Assembly (NCBI RefSeq): GCF_011040385.1 | Contig: NZ_JAAIKB010000001.1 | Location: forward strand, 992,001-1,056,000 | Direction of reading: 5' to 3' | Length of the DNA stretch: 64,000 nt | Source of the DNA: Falsiroseomonas algicola | GTDB lineage: Bacteria > Pseudomonadota > Alphaproteobacteria > Acetobacterales > Acetobacteraceae | In this document: in pieces, positions 17,853 to 26,331 of the stretch | How positions within the stretch are numbered: position 1 is the first letter of the stretch | Layout: every line of letters starts with the position of its first letter | Notes under the pieces: model-generated | What the model was told of the DNA's origin: nothing | Database searches by the model: none | Seen by the model: the letters and a program-made list of their open reading frames with translations, nothing else | Position numbers and translations under genes: made by a program

Positions 17853-18607
17853 ACATCCGCTTCGATGGCCTGACCATCGCCGTCACGGGCGCCGGCCACG
17901 GCTATGGCCGCGCCATCGCCCGCAGCTTCGCCGCGCTCGGCGGCAAGGTCTTCGCCTGCGACCTCTCTGCCGAGGAACTGGCGGAGACCGCGCGCTGCGA
18001 GGGCAGCATCACCACCGCCGCCTTCGACCTGACCGCCAAGGGCGCCGCCTTCGACTGGATCAAGTCGGTCGAATCCGCGTCCGGCGGCCCGATCAGCACG
18101 CTGGTCTGCAATGCCGGCGGCGTGCGCGGCCAGGTGAACCGCCCGGTGGAGGATGTGCCGGAGGAGGACTGGCACGCCATCTTCGACATCAACACCCACG
18201 CCACCTTCAACATGGCCCGCGCCGTGGTGCCGGGCATGAAGAAGGCCGGCACGGGCCGCATCGTCACCATCAGCAGCGGCGCCGGCCTCAAGCCCAGCAA
18301 GACCGGCATCCAGGCCTATTGCTCCGCCAAGCACGCGCTGGTCGGGCTGACCAAGCAGCTGGCGCGGGAGCTTGGCCCCTTCGGCATCACGGTGAATTCC
18401 GTCGCACCCGGCTTCGCCCTGTCCAACCCCGCCACCATCAAGCAGTTCGAGAGCTACGGGCCGGAGGGGCAGAAGGCGCTGGTGGAGAGCATCGCCATGC
18501 GCCGCCTCGGCGATCCGCAGGACATCGCCAATGGCGTGCTCTTCTTCGCCTCCGCCTATGCGGGCTGGGTGACGGGGCAGATCCTGTCGGTCGATGGCGG
18601 CAGCTGA
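17849..18607 (+). CDS. Short-chain dehydrogenase/reductase (SDR)
   Basis: A 252-residue classical SDR. The cofactor site is TGAGHGYGRAIA, with Asp in ACDLS suggesting NAD preference, then CNAGG, the catalytic Ser in ISSGAG, and YCSAK (Tyr/Lys). The end GQILSVDGGS is typical. It is co-translated with the upstream ketopantoate-reductase-like gene (ATGA overlap). The two oxidoreductases probably act in sequence on a hydroxy acid or polyol. Substrate unknown. Confidence 0.9.
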   Translation: MNIRFDGLTIAVTGAGHGYGRAIARSFAALGGKVFACDLSAEELAETARCEGSITTAAFDLTAKGAAFDWIKSVESASGGPISTLVCNAGGVRGQVNRPVEDVPEEDWHAIFDINTHATFNMARAVVPGMKKAGTGRIVTISSGAGLKPSKTGIQAYCSAKHALVGLTKQLARELGPFGITVNSVAPGFALSNPATIKQFESYGPEGQKALVESIAMRRLGDPQDIANGVLFFASAYAGWVTGQILSVDGGS

Positions 18608-19091
18608 GGACACGCCGCCCGGCTTCGCGCCGGAATTCTTCGACAGCGCCTCGGGCGGCCAGGAGCCGCCCGAGCTGGCGCTGCGGCGCTTCGCCACCGA
18701 CCTCGACGCCACCGCCCGCGATAATCCCGCCTGGGTGATCGACACGGCCGGCGGCCGGCCGGTGCGCCTTTCCCCGCGGCGCGACGGCATCATCGCCTTC
18801 GAAAGCCTTGGCGTGCACGGGACCGTCACCCTCTCCGCCGGCGCCACCGGCTGGGTCTGCGTCACCGCGACGATCGATGGAGCCGTCGCCTTCGCCGCCT
18901 ACGCCGAGCGGGTATGGGAGGATTGCGACCTCTACCCGCCCGCCAGCCCAGGCCGCGCGATGCAGGAGAACGCGCCCGGCACGTTGGGCCGCCGGCGCAG
19001 GCACCTCTCCCTCTCCGCCCGCGCCTGGCCACAACTCGCCCCCTTGGCGAATCCGGAGGGCTGGGTCCTGCTACGCTGGGCCGAGGACTGA
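18594..19091 (+). CDS. Hypothetical protein following the SDR gene
   Basis: A 165-residue soluble protein with no domain I recognise. It overlaps the 3' end of the SDR gene by 14 bases, which suggests translational coupling and membership of the same operon. The sequence has a beta-rich central part (GVHGTVTLSAGATGWVCVTATIDG) and basic GRRRRH near residue 131. Function unknown. Confidence 0.6.
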   Translation: MAAAEDTPPGFAPEFFDSASGGQEPPELALRRFATDLDATARDNPAWVIDTAGGRPVRLSPRRDGIIAFESLGVHGTVTLSAGATGWVCVTATIDGAVAFAAYAERVWEDCDLYPPASPGRAMQENAPGTLGRRRRHLSLSARAWPQLAPLANPEGWVLLRWAED

Positions 19092-19100
19092 CCTGCCGGC

Positions 19101-19481
19101 CTATCGCCCCAGCCGCACCCCGTCCTGCGCTTCGGCCGCGCGGCGCTGCGCCTCCCGCTGCCGGCGCATCGCCTCGTTCACCTGCGCCTCGTGCCGCACT
19201 TCGCTGGAGGAGGTGCGCCCGCCCTGCGGCCCCGTCGCCGTCCGCGGATTGACGGTGCCGAGCGGCGAGGTGTTGCGAACCCTCGGCCGCGTGCCCGTCG
19301 CCGCCTGGCGCCGCGGCGTGCCGGGCGCCTGCGCGGCGGGGGGCGCCACGGGTGCCGTCAGGCTCTGCCGGGCCGCCGGCGATTGCCCATGCAGCGCCGC
19401 CGCATTCGGCCCGGTCAACGGCGCGCTCTGCGCCATCGCCAGTCCCGGCGCCAGCAGCGCCACCGCCAGGATCACGCGCAT
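19101..19481 (-). CDS. Small secreted protein, unknown function
   Basis: A 126-residue protein with a clear signal peptide (MRVILAVALLAPGLAMAQS). The mature part is Pro/Ala/Thr-rich and disordered-looking, followed by a charged helix (NEAMRRQREAQRRAAEAQ) near residues 102-119. Its ATG begins two bases after the stop of the M20 peptidase gene (TGACGATG), so it is probably translated with it. A longer open frame continues upstream, but the signal peptide fixes this start. No family recognised. Confidence 0.65.
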   Translation of the reverse strand: MRVILAVALLAPGLAMAQSAPLTGPNAAALHGQSPAARQSLTAPVAPPAAQAPGTPRRQAATGTRPRVRNTSPLGTVNPRTATGPQGGRTSSSEVRHEAQVNEAMRRQREAQRRAAEAQDGVRLGR

Positions 19482-19483
19482 CG

Positions 19484-20653
19484 TCACGCGCCCAGCCTGG
19501 TGAAGAGCCCCGCCAGCAGCCGCGCGCGCGGCACCAGCGACGACACCACGATGTGCTCGTCGAGGGTATGCGCCCCCGCCCCTGCAACACCCAGCCCGTC
19601 CAGCGTCGGGATGCCCATCGCGCCGGTGAAATTGCCGTCCGATCCGCCGCCCGAGGATTGCGGCGGGATGTCGAAGCCGATGCCCATCGCGATCGCCCGC
19701 GCCTCCGCATGCAGCGCTCGCACGCCCGCATCGGGCTCCCACACCGGCCGCGTCACGCCGCGCTTCACCTCCAGCACCACGTCGGGGTTCGACGACGTCA
19801 GCGCCAGCATGCGCGCGACGCCGGCATCCAGATCCTCCTGCCGCTTGGCCATGCTCAGCACTTCCGCGTCGCAATGCGTCGCCACGCAATTCACCCATTG
19901 CCCGGCATGGATGACGCCGGCGGAGAAGGTGCAGCTGTCCGTCGTCATCGCCTCGATCGCCAGGATCTGGCGGCACATCTCCCGGATGGCGCTGCGCCCC
20001 TCACCGAGCGTCGCGCCCGCATGGGAAGGGCGGCCGGTGGTGCGCAGGTTGAAGCGCGCGATGGCGTAGCGGCCGGTCACCACGCCGCCATCGGGCCGCG
20101 CGGGTTCGGGCACCAGCACGAAGCGGGCGCGTCGCGCCTCGGCCTCGATCAGGTCCCGCGTGGAGGGGCTGCCCACCTCCTCATCCGGCGTCAGCAGGAA
20201 GGTCACGGGCAGCTTCGTCGTGACGCCGGCGCGCACCAGCTGCCGCATCGCCTCCACCGCCAGGTAGGTGCCGCCCTTCATGTCGAAGATCCCCGGTCCG
20301 CGGCAGGTCCCGCCCCGCCGCTCGAAGGGAAGCCTTGTCAGTGTCCCGACGGGGTGGACCGTGTCGAGATGGGCGAGCACCAGGATGCCCGGCACCGCAT
20401 CGCCGGCGGGGTGGGGGAAGCGGGCGCGGATGCAGCCGGCAAAGCCCATCCGGCCCGCGATGTGCTCGACCCGTGCGCCCAGCAGCGCCAGATCCCGCGC
20501 CGCCAGCGCCAGCATCCGCTCGACCGCCGCGGCATCGAAGGTCGGGCTCTCGCATTCCACCCAGCCGCGCAGGCCCCCCAGGATCTCCTCCGCATCGAAG
20601 GGCAACTGCAGCCAGGGCTGGCTGGCATCGAGGCTGGTGGCTGGCGCGTCCAT
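19484..20653 (-). CDS. M20 family metallopeptidase (carboxypeptidase G2-like)
   Basis: A 389-residue di-zinc peptidase/amidohydrolase of the M20 family, closest in pattern to glutamate carboxypeptidase. Visible metal ligands and catalytic residues are AHLDTVHP, GPGIFDMKGG, PDEEVGS (general-base Glu pair), VPEPA and a late GAGAHTLDEH His. The dimerisation domain begins RYAIARFNLRTTGRPSHAG. No signal peptide is seen. GGGAGA lies nine bases before the ATG. It would hydrolyse an N-acyl amino acid or small peptide. It is divergent from the TauD-like gene at 20767. Confidence 0.88.
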   Translation of the reverse strand: MDAPATSLDASQPWLQLPFDAEEILGGLRGWVECESPTFDAAAVERMLALAARDLALLGARVEHIAGRMGFAGCIRARFPHPAGDAVPGILVLAHLDTVHPVGTLTRLPFERRGGTCRGPGIFDMKGGTYLAVEAMRQLVRAGVTTKLPVTFLLTPDEEVGSPSTRDLIEAEARRARFVLVPEPARPDGGVVTGRYAIARFNLRTTGRPSHAGATLGEGRSAIREMCRQILAIEAMTTDSCTFSAGVIHAGQWVNCVATHCDAEVLSMAKRQEDLDAGVARMLALTSSNPDVVLEVKRGVTRPVWEPDAGVRALHAEARAIAMGIGFDIPPQSSGGGSDGNFTGAMGIPTLDGLGVAGAGAHTLDEHIVVSSLVPRARLLAGLFTRLGA

Positions 20654-20766
20654 GCGGTTCGTCTCCCGATCCAAGCGCGCAGCCTGCTGCCTCGGAACGA
20701 TGCGGGCAAGCGGCCTGACACAGGCCTCATGTGGCAGCCGCCGCGACTTGCTGTAGGGTGGCGGCA

Positions 20767-21750
20767 ATGAGTTCCACATCGCCGACCACCCCCCCCACCA
20801 CCCCTGCCCGCCCCCGGCTGGTCCCCCAGGCCGGCCCCGCCGCCTGGCGTGCCGCCGATCTTCGCGCCTCCGACTGGATGATCCCGGTGGGCGCGGAGGA
20901 CGCGGCCGAGCTTGAAGCGGCCCTCGCCGCGCTGGGCGGCCGCGCCCCCCAGGTGGCGGCGGAAGCACCGCTACCCCGCTTCGGCGCCGTGCTGCGGAAC
21001 GCCGCCGCGCGGCTCGACACCGGCCGCGGGCTGGCGCTGCTGCGCGGCCTGCCCCTTGCCGAGGCGACGGCCGAACCCTTGCTGCTGGCGCTCGGCGCCC
21101 ATCTCGGCCGCCCCGTCGCGGGCAGCGGTCAGGATGCCGTCGTTCAGCGGGTCTCCAGCCCCTCCGGCGGCGCGCTGCGCTGGCGCTTCTATGCCGATGC
21201 CGCTGACATCGTGGCCATGCTGATCCTCCGCCAGCCGCCGGAGGTCGATCCCGTCATGCTCGTCGCCGCCGCGACCGTGCACAACGAGATGATGAAGCGC
21301 GCCCGCCCGGCGCTGGAGGCGCTGTACCGCCCCCTGCCCCATGCCGCACCCGGCGGCGGCGTGGTGGACCTGCCCGTCTTCAGCACCGCCTCCGGCGCCT
21401 TTGTCGGCCGCTACGCCCGCGACGCGATCGAGGCCGCCCAGGCCATCCCGGAGACTCCCCGCCTGACCGCCGCGCAGATGGAAGCGCTGGACCTGCTCGA
21501 CTCCCTCTGCGCGGAGCAAGGCCTTGCGCTGCGCCTCGATGTCCGGCCGGGCGACGTGCTGCTGTTCAACCCGCTCCAGGTCTGGAAGCGGAACGCGGAG
21601 GCCCTGGCACCCGCGGAGCCCGATGCGCCGCCCCCCGTCACGCGCCTGGCATTGCGCCTGCTGCTGCTGAGCGAGACGTCGCGCGCCCTGCCGGAAGGGC
21701 TGGTGGCGCTGGGCGGCGCGCCGAAGCCCAGCGACACGGTCGGAGGCTGA
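20767..21750 (+). CDS. TauD-like protein with the iron site replaced (likely non-enzymatic)
   Basis: A 327-residue protein that follows the layout of the dioxygenase at 4034 segment by segment (LRW-F-AD-ADIVAML against LRFHTDKCDLLALL, and DVLLFNP-QVWKRN against QIQIMNQHVTLHGRT). The iron-binding residues do not match: His of the HxD motif is Tyr142 (FYADAAD; Asp144 remains), and the distal His falls at Trp273 in QVWKRN. On that alignment it should not hold Fe(II) in the normal way. AGGGTGG precedes the ATG by about seven bases. The racemase-like gene begins 6 bases after its stop. A repurposed binding role is possible; the alignment is by eye. Confidence 0.65.
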   Translation: MSSTSPTTPPTTPARPRLVPQAGPAAWRAADLRASDWMIPVGAEDAAELEAALAALGGRAPQVAAEAPLPRFGAVLRNAAARLDTGRGLALLRGLPLAEATAEPLLLALGAHLGRPVAGSGQDAVVQRVSSPSGGALRWRFYADAADIVAMLILRQPPEVDPVMLVAAATVHNEMMKRARPALEALYRPLPHAAPGGGVVDLPVFSTASGAFVGRYARDAIEAAQAIPETPRLTAAQMEALDLLDSLCAEQGLALRLDVRPGDVLLFNPLQVWKRNAEALAPAEPDAPPPVTRLALRLLLLSETSRALPEGLVALGGAPKPSDTVGG

Positions 21751-21756
21751 CGCGCC

Positions 21757-22488
21757 ATGCGCATCCTGGTCGCCAACGCCAACACCACCGCCGCCATCAC
21801 CGATGCCTGCGCGGCCGTCGCGCGCCAGGCGGCCGCCCCCACCACCGTCATCATCGCGGGCACGCCGAGCTTCGGCCCCGCCGTCATCTCGACGCGCGTC
21901 GAGAACGCCATCGCCTCCCACGCCCTGCTCTCCATGCTGGCGGAGCATGCGGGGCGGGTGGAGGCGGTGGTGCTGGCCGTCAGCCACGACACCGCGCTGG
22001 AGGCCGCGCGCCAGCTCATGCCCTGCCCGGTGCTGGGGATGACGGAGGCGGGGTGCCTGACCGCCTGCATGATCGGCGGCCGCTTCGGCATCCTGACCCT
22101 CGGTCAGGTCGCGGCCTATGAGGATCTGGTCGCGCGACACGGCCTTGCCGCGCGCTGCGCCCTGGTGCGCGGCGTGCCGGCCACGCCGCTCGATGCGCTG
22201 CGGGACCCCGACGGCGTGGCGGCGATGGTGCTGGCGGAGGCGCGCGCCATGGCGGAACGCTGCGACGCCATCGTGCTGGCCGGCGCCGCGCTGGCCGGCA
22301 TGGACCGGAAGCTGCAGGAGGATTGCCCCGTGCCCCTGCTGGACGGCATCGCCTGCGCCGTGAAGCTGCTTGAGGGGCTTGTCGGACTCGGCCTGCCGAA
22401 GCCCCGGTCGGGCAGCTACGCCGCCCCCGTAGGCCGCGCCAGCATGGGCCTCTCCCCGGCGCTGGACGCGCTGCTACGCGGCGGCTGA
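21757..22488 (+). CDS. Asp/Glu/hydantoin racemase-family protein lacking both catalytic Cys
   Basis: A 243-residue protein of the aspartate/glutamate/hydantoin racemase fold (MRILVANANTTAAIT at the N-terminus, VPLLDGIACAVKL near 192-204). These racemases use two cysteines, typically in ACFDDPGL and GCAGM. Here the matching segments are AVSHDTAL (residues 74-81) and ALAGM (178-182), so neither Cys is present. Other cysteines (90, 100) are not at the usual positions. It is probably co-transcribed with the equally altered TauD-like gene just upstream. Family certain, activity doubtful. Confidence 0.7.
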   Translation: MRILVANANTTAAITDACAAVARQAAAPTTVIIAGTPSFGPAVISTRVENAIASHALLSMLAEHAGRVEAVVLAVSHDTALEAARQLMPCPVLGMTEAGCLTACMIGGRFGILTLGQVAAYEDLVARHGLAARCALVRGVPATPLDALRDPDGVAAMVLAEARAMAERCDAIVLAGAALAGMDRKLQEDCPVPLLDGIACAVKLLEGLVGLGLPKPRSGSYAAPVGRASMGLSPALDALLRGG

Positions 22489-22787
22489 CCGCGGCGCCTC
22501 CGGGCGCCTTGCCCACGGATGAGTTGCCGGCAATGCGCGGGATTACAGCCAGGTCAGTCGGCGGCTGATCATCGGCCTGCATCGACACGCGCAGGCGCTA
22601 GAGTCGCCGCGCCAAGGGCCGTCACTTCGCCAGAGCGTAATGCGCGCTTCATCAGCCTGCTGAACGGCACGACATCTGCGGCCTGACGCCGATGACACGG
22701 CCCGGAAACTTCGGCTGGCCGTCTGCAACCGCTAGCTTTCCGAAGGGGGGAAGCGGCCGCCTGTTGCGCCGCCCCTGGAGATTCGGA
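22489..22787. other. 299-base intergenic region before the TerC-family gene
   Basis: No coding frame here has a supported start or family match. It holds a hairpin just after the racemase-like gene and the ribosome site of the TerC gene (TGGAG at 22776-22780). I looked for the manganese-sensing yybP-ykoY element that often precedes TerC genes and saw no convincing GGGGAGTA-type core. Confidence 0.5.
22493..22508 (+). terminator. Possible terminator after the racemase-like gene
   Basis: GGCGCC (22493-22498) pairs with GGCGCC (22503-22508) across a TCCG loop, four bases after the stop codon. There is only a short TT after it, so this is a weak call. Confidence 0.35.
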
Positions 22788-23420
22788 ATGGACTATCTTC
22801 TCGGGCAGGGCGCGCAGTTCCTGCAGATCCTCTGGCTCAACATCATCCTCTCCGGCGACAACGCCGTGGTCATCGGCCTCGCCGCCGCCGGCCTGCCGCC
22901 GCATCTCCGCAGCAAGGCGGTGCTGTTCGGCATCGTCGCCGCCGCGGTGCTGCGCATCGTCTTCTCCATCTTCGCCACCTACCTGCTCGGGCTGTGGTGG
23001 ATCGAGATCGTGGGCGGCGCCGCGCTTCTCTACATCGCCTGGGGCTTCTGGAAGGAACTCCGCGGCAAGGAGGAGGAGGAGAACGCCGACGGGCATGAGG
23101 CGAAGGAGAAGACGCTCGGCCAGGCGCTGTGGCAGATCATCGTTGCCGACGTGTCGATGAGCCTCGACAACGTCCTCGCCGTCGCCGCCATCGCCCGCAA
23201 CAACCTGCCCATGCTGGTGATCGGCCTGCTGATCTCCATCGTGCTGATGGGCGTCCTCGGCGGGGCGCTCGCCAAGCTGCTCGATCGCTACAAGATCATC
23301 GCCTATATCGGCCTGGCGCTGATCGCCTATATCGGCGTGGAACTGCTGTGGGAGGGTCTGCAGGCCGCCAATGTGGCGCTCTCCCTCGGCCTGCCGATCC
23401 CGGCCCCGCACCCGCACTGA
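22788..23420 (+). CDS. TerC-family integral membrane protein (YjbE-like)
   Basis: A 210-residue protein of the TerC family with about seven transmembrane helices. The characteristic acidic intramembrane motifs appear twice: NIILSGDNAVVIGLAA near residue 20 and DVSMSLDNVLAVAAIARNN near 125. A charged cytoplasmic loop (KELRGKEEEENADGHEAKEK) separates the two halves. Family members are linked to manganese or other metal export. ATG 22788 follows TGGAG by seven bases and gives the expected N-terminus; upstream in-frame codons lack a site. Confidence 0.88.
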   Translation: MDYLLGQGAQFLQILWLNIILSGDNAVVIGLAAAGLPPHLRSKAVLFGIVAAAVLRIVFSIFATYLLGLWWIEIVGGAALLYIAWGFWKELRGKEEEENADGHEAKEKTLGQALWQIIVADVSMSLDNVLAVAAIARNNLPMLVIGLLISIVLMGVLGGALAKLLDRYKIIAYIGLALIAYIGVELLWEGLQAANVALSLGLPIPAPHPH

Positions 23421-23462
23421 AGCGAACCGGCCGGTAGCGTCATCCCGTGCCCTGGCCCGGGA

Positions 23463-23492
23463 TTGATGCTCCGGCCGCACCTCTCCTATACG
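23463..23492 (+). promoter_or_regulatory. Promoter of the first TRAP receptor gene
   Basis: A -35 element TTGATG (23463-23468) and a -10 element TATACG (23487-23492) are separated by 18 bases, 54 bases before the ATG. The same arrangement recurs before the second receptor gene, which supports it being functional. Confidence 0.6.
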
Positions 23493-23545
23493 GGTGCCGC
23501 ATGGGGCTGCCGCGAAGGCCGCCCCACCCTTGGGGAGACGCCTGC

Positions 23546-24520
23546 ATGAACCTGACCCGTCGCGTGGCGATCGCCGCCGCGCTCGCTGCACCCCTGTCCT
23601 TTGCGCAGGCCCAGGCGCAGACCACCATCACCGTCCAGCACCCGCTGCCGCTCGCCAGCCACTACGGCGCCGGCGCCACGGCGTTCAAGGAAGCGCTGGA
23701 ACGCGCCACCGGTGGCCGCTACCGCGTCAACATCCAGCGCAACGACAATGAGCGCGAAGCGATCGAGAGCGTGCAGATCGGCACGATCGAATGCTCCCTC
23801 ACCTCCACCGGCCCGGTCGGCAACTTCGTGCCGGAAGTCCGCAACTTCGACGTGCCCTTCCTGTTCCGCGACTATGCCCATGCCCGCGGCGTGCTGGATG
23901 GGGAGATCGGCCAGCAGATGCTCGCCCGCTTCACCGCGCGCGGCCTGGTCGGCGTCGTCTGGATGGAGAACGGCTTCCGCCACCTGACGAATTCGCGGCG
24001 GGAGGTGAATGCGCCGGCCGACATCCGCGGCCTGAAGGTCCGCACCATGGAAAACCAGGTGCATATGCGCGCCTTCACGCAGCTCGGCGCGCTGCCGACG
24101 CCGATGGCCTTCTCCGAACTCGTCCCCGCCCTGCAGCAAGGCACGGTCGATGGGCAGGAGAACCCGATCGCGGTGATCCTGGCCAACAACCTGAACCAGG
24201 TGCAGCGCTACCTGACGCTGACCGGCCACGTCTATTCGCCGGCCATCCTGATCTGCAACCCGGGCCTGGTGAACCGGATGAACGCCGCCGACCGCGCCGC
24301 CTTCAACGAAGCCGCCCGCGCCGGCGCCGCCGCCAACCGCGCCAAGAACTCGGCCGATGAGGCCGCGGGTGTCGAGGAACTGCGCCGCCGCGGCATGAAC
24401 GTCGTCACGCAGGTGGACAGCGCCGCCTTCCAGCAGGCGCTGGTGCCCGGCGCCGCGCAGATCGAGCAGCAGCTCGACAGCGCGCTGCTGCGCCGCATCC
24501 GGGAATGGCGCGCGAACTGA
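23546..24520 (+). CDS. dctP: TRAP transporter solute receptor (DctP family), copy 1
   Basis: A 324-residue periplasmic receptor of the TRAP DctP family, with signal peptide MNLTRRVAIAAAL...AQAQA. Family features include TVQHPLPLASHYGAG, the conserved NIQRND segment, FDVPFLFRD, GLKVRTMENQVH, with the carboxylate-binding Arg in KVRT, and DGQENP. It binds an organic acid and hands it to the DctQM permease encoded downstream. GGGGAGA precedes the ATG by 7 bases. A near-copy follows at 24654, separated by a strong hairpin and a second promoter. Confidence 0.92.
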   Translation: MNLTRRVAIAAALAAPLSFAQAQAQTTITVQHPLPLASHYGAGATAFKEALERATGGRYRVNIQRNDNEREAIESVQIGTIECSLTSTGPVGNFVPEVRNFDVPFLFRDYAHARGVLDGEIGQQMLARFTARGLVGVVWMENGFRHLTNSRREVNAPADIRGLKVRTMENQVHMRAFTQLGALPTPMAFSELVPALQQGTVDGQENPIAVILANNLNQVQRYLTLTGHVYSPAILICNPGLVNRMNAADRAAFNEAARAGAAANRAKNSADEAAGVEELRRRGMNVVTQVDSAAFQQALVPGAAQIEQQLDSALLRRIREWRAN

Positions 24521-24527
24521 TGCGCGT

Positions 24528-24555
24528 GGCGGGGCGCGAAACGGCGCGCCCCGCC
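24528..24555 (+). terminator. Hairpin between the tandem TRAP receptor genes
   Basis: A perfect 11-base-pair GC stem (24528-24538 with 24545-24555) closes a six-base loop, seven bases after the stop of the first receptor gene. It can end or stabilise the first transcript before the next promoter. There is no long T-run. Confidence 0.6.
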
Positions 24556-24569
24556 TGTTCCGCCTGCCA

Positions 24570-24599
24570 TTGATGCCGCCGCGGCACTGCATCTATACC
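24570..24599 (+). promoter_or_regulatory. Promoter of the second TRAP receptor gene
   Basis: TTGATG (24570-24575) and TATACC (24594-24599) with an 18-base spacer lie 55 bases before the ATG. Elements, spacer and distance repeat those before the first copy, as if the duplication carried its promoter along. Confidence 0.6.
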
Positions 24600-24653
24600 T
24601 CCGGTGCAAGGGGGCGCCGGCAGAGTCGCTCCCGCACAAGGGGAGACTTCCGG

Positions 24654-25634
24654 ATGTCGCTAACACGCCGCCTGGCGCTGGCCGCTGCGCTCGCGCTGCC
24701 GCTCGCCCTGCCCGTCGCGCCCGCGACGGCACAGACGCAGATGACCGTCCAGCACGCCCTGCCGCTGAACAGCCACACCGGCGTCGGCGCCAGCACCTTC
24801 GCGCAGACCTTCGAGCGCCTGACCAATGGCCGCTTCCGCGTCGCCACGCAGCGCAACGACAATGAGCGCGAGATGATCGAGAGCGTGCAGATCGGCACGA
24901 TCGACTGCACCTTCACCTCCACCGGCCCCGTCGGCAATTTCGTCCCCGAGGTCCGCCTCTTCGACGTCCCCTTCCTGTTCCGCGACGCCACCCATGCCCG
25001 CGGCGTGCTGGATTCGGAGATCGGCCAGCAGGTCCTCGCCCGCTTCCCGGCCCGTGGCCTGGTCGGCGTCGTCTGGATCGAGAACGGCTTCCGCAACCTG
25101 ACCAATTCGCGGCGGGAAGTGAACACGCCCGCCGATGTGCGTGGCCTGAAGATCCGCACCATGGAGAACCAGGTGCATATGCGGGCCTTCACCACGCTCG
25201 GCGCGCTGCCGACGCCGATGGCCTTCTCCGAACTCGTCCCCGCCCTGCAGCAGGGCACGGTCGATGGGCAGGAGAACCCGATCTCCGTCATCGTCGCCAA
25301 CAATCTGAACCAGGTGCAGCGCTACATGACGCTGACGCGCCACGTCTATTCGCCGCAGGTGATGATCTGCAATCCCGGCACGGTGGGCCGCCTGAATGCC
25401 GCCGATCGCGCCCTGTTCCAGCAGGCCGCGGTGGCCGCCCAGGCCGCCAACCGCGCCCGTGTCACCGCCGATGAGGAAGCGGGCGTGGAGGAATTGCGGC
25501 GCCGCGGCATGACGGTGATCACCCAGGTCGATACCGCCGCGTTCCAGGCCGCCCTCGCCCCCGCCTTCGCGGAGTGGGAGCGCACCCTGGATGCCGCGAC
25601 GCTCCGCCGCATCCGCGACTGGCGCGCGAACTGA
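24654..25634 (+). CDS. dctP: TRAP transporter solute receptor (DctP family), copy 2
   Basis: A 326-residue paralogue of the preceding receptor, differing mainly in the signal peptide and C-terminus. Long blocks are identical or nearly so (ESVQIGTI, STGPVGNFVPEVR, FDVPFLFRD, MENQVHMRAF, FSELVPALQQGTVDGQENP). The carboxylate-contact Arg is kept (LKIRTMENQ). The predicted role is the same: periplasmic capture of an organic acid for DctQM. GGGGAGA precedes the ATG. Substitutions along the binding lobe could give a different ligand range. It is followed by dctQ after 57 bases. Confidence 0.92.
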   Translation: MSLTRRLALAAALALPLALPVAPATAQTQMTVQHALPLNSHTGVGASTFAQTFERLTNGRFRVATQRNDNEREMIESVQIGTIDCTFTSTGPVGNFVPEVRLFDVPFLFRDATHARGVLDSEIGQQVLARFPARGLVGVVWIENGFRNLTNSRREVNTPADVRGLKIRTMENQVHMRAFTTLGALPTPMAFSELVPALQQGTVDGQENPISVIVANNLNQVQRYMTLTRHVYSPQVMICNPGTVGRLNAADRALFQQAAVAAQAANRARVTADEEAGVEELRRRGMTVITQVDTAAFQAALAPAFAEWERTLDAATLRRIRDWRAN

Positions 25635-25691
25635 CCACGCCAGGGCGCGGCGCCCTGCCGCGCCCCCTCTCTCCCATCCCGGAAGGCCGTA

Positions 25692-26288
25692 ATGAATGCG
25701 ATGAACGTCCTGCCGCTGCAGGTAACGGTGGCGGCCAGCCTCGCCGCCGTCGCGATCGCCCTGTGGGCGGGCTCGGGCGGTGGCGCCCGCGGCCTGGTGC
25801 GCGCCGCCTTCCTGCGCCTCGACCGCGTCGCGACCGGCCTCGCCGCGCTGCTGGCCTGCGCGGCACTCGCCACCGCCTTCTTCGCCGGCCTCTGGCAGGT
25901 CGTCGCGCGCTTCGCCACGGAAACTCCCTCCGTCTGGTCGGAGGCGCTGGTCCGCACGGCGCTGGTCTGGATGGCCTATCTCGGCGTCGCCGTGGCGCTG
26001 CGGGCCGGCGCGCTGGTCTCGATCGATGTCGCACACCGCTACACCAGCGGCCCGCTCCGCCGCGCGGTGGAGGCCGCGAGCCTTGCCTGCACCCTCTCCT
26101 TCATGGGCGTCATGTTCTGGTTCGGCTGGACCATGGCGGGCCGCGTGCAGTTCCAGGAGATGGCAGGGCTGGAAGTCTCGATGTCCTGGGGCTACGCCGC
26201 CATCCCGCTCGGCGCCATCTTCGCCGTGGTCGGCGCGATCGCGCATTTCCTGGACCGACGCAACGAGGAACTGGAGTCCGCCGTATGA
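25692..26288 (+). CDS. dctQ: TRAP transporter small permease subunit
   Basis: A 198-residue membrane subunit of the TRAP transporter. Four core helices are seen from about residue 45 onward, with family landmarks in TETPSVWSEALVRTALVWMAYLGVAVALR and HRYTSGPLRR. The N-terminal ~30 residues add an extra hydrophobic segment (VTVAASLAAVAIALWAGSG), longer than in many DctQ proteins. It associates with DctM to form the channel served by the receptors encoded upstream. GGAAGG lies before the ATG. Confidence 0.88.
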   Translation: MNAMNVLPLQVTVAASLAAVAIALWAGSGGGARGLVRAAFLRLDRVATGLAALLACAALATAFFAGLWQVVARFATETPSVWSEALVRTALVWMAYLGVAVALRAGALVSIDVAHRYTSGPLRRAVEAASLACTLSFMGVMFWFGWTMAGRVQFQEMAGLEVSMSWGYAAIPLGAIFAVVGAIAHFLDRRNEELESAV

Positions 26289-26331
26289 CCAGGACCGCGC
26301 GCGGCCGCAGCATGCCCGGGAACGCCGCACG

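Noticed and set aside
22489-22787. Possible manganese riboswitch before the TerC-family gene
   Set aside because: The conserved yybP-ykoY core could not be found by eye; a covariance-model search would decide.
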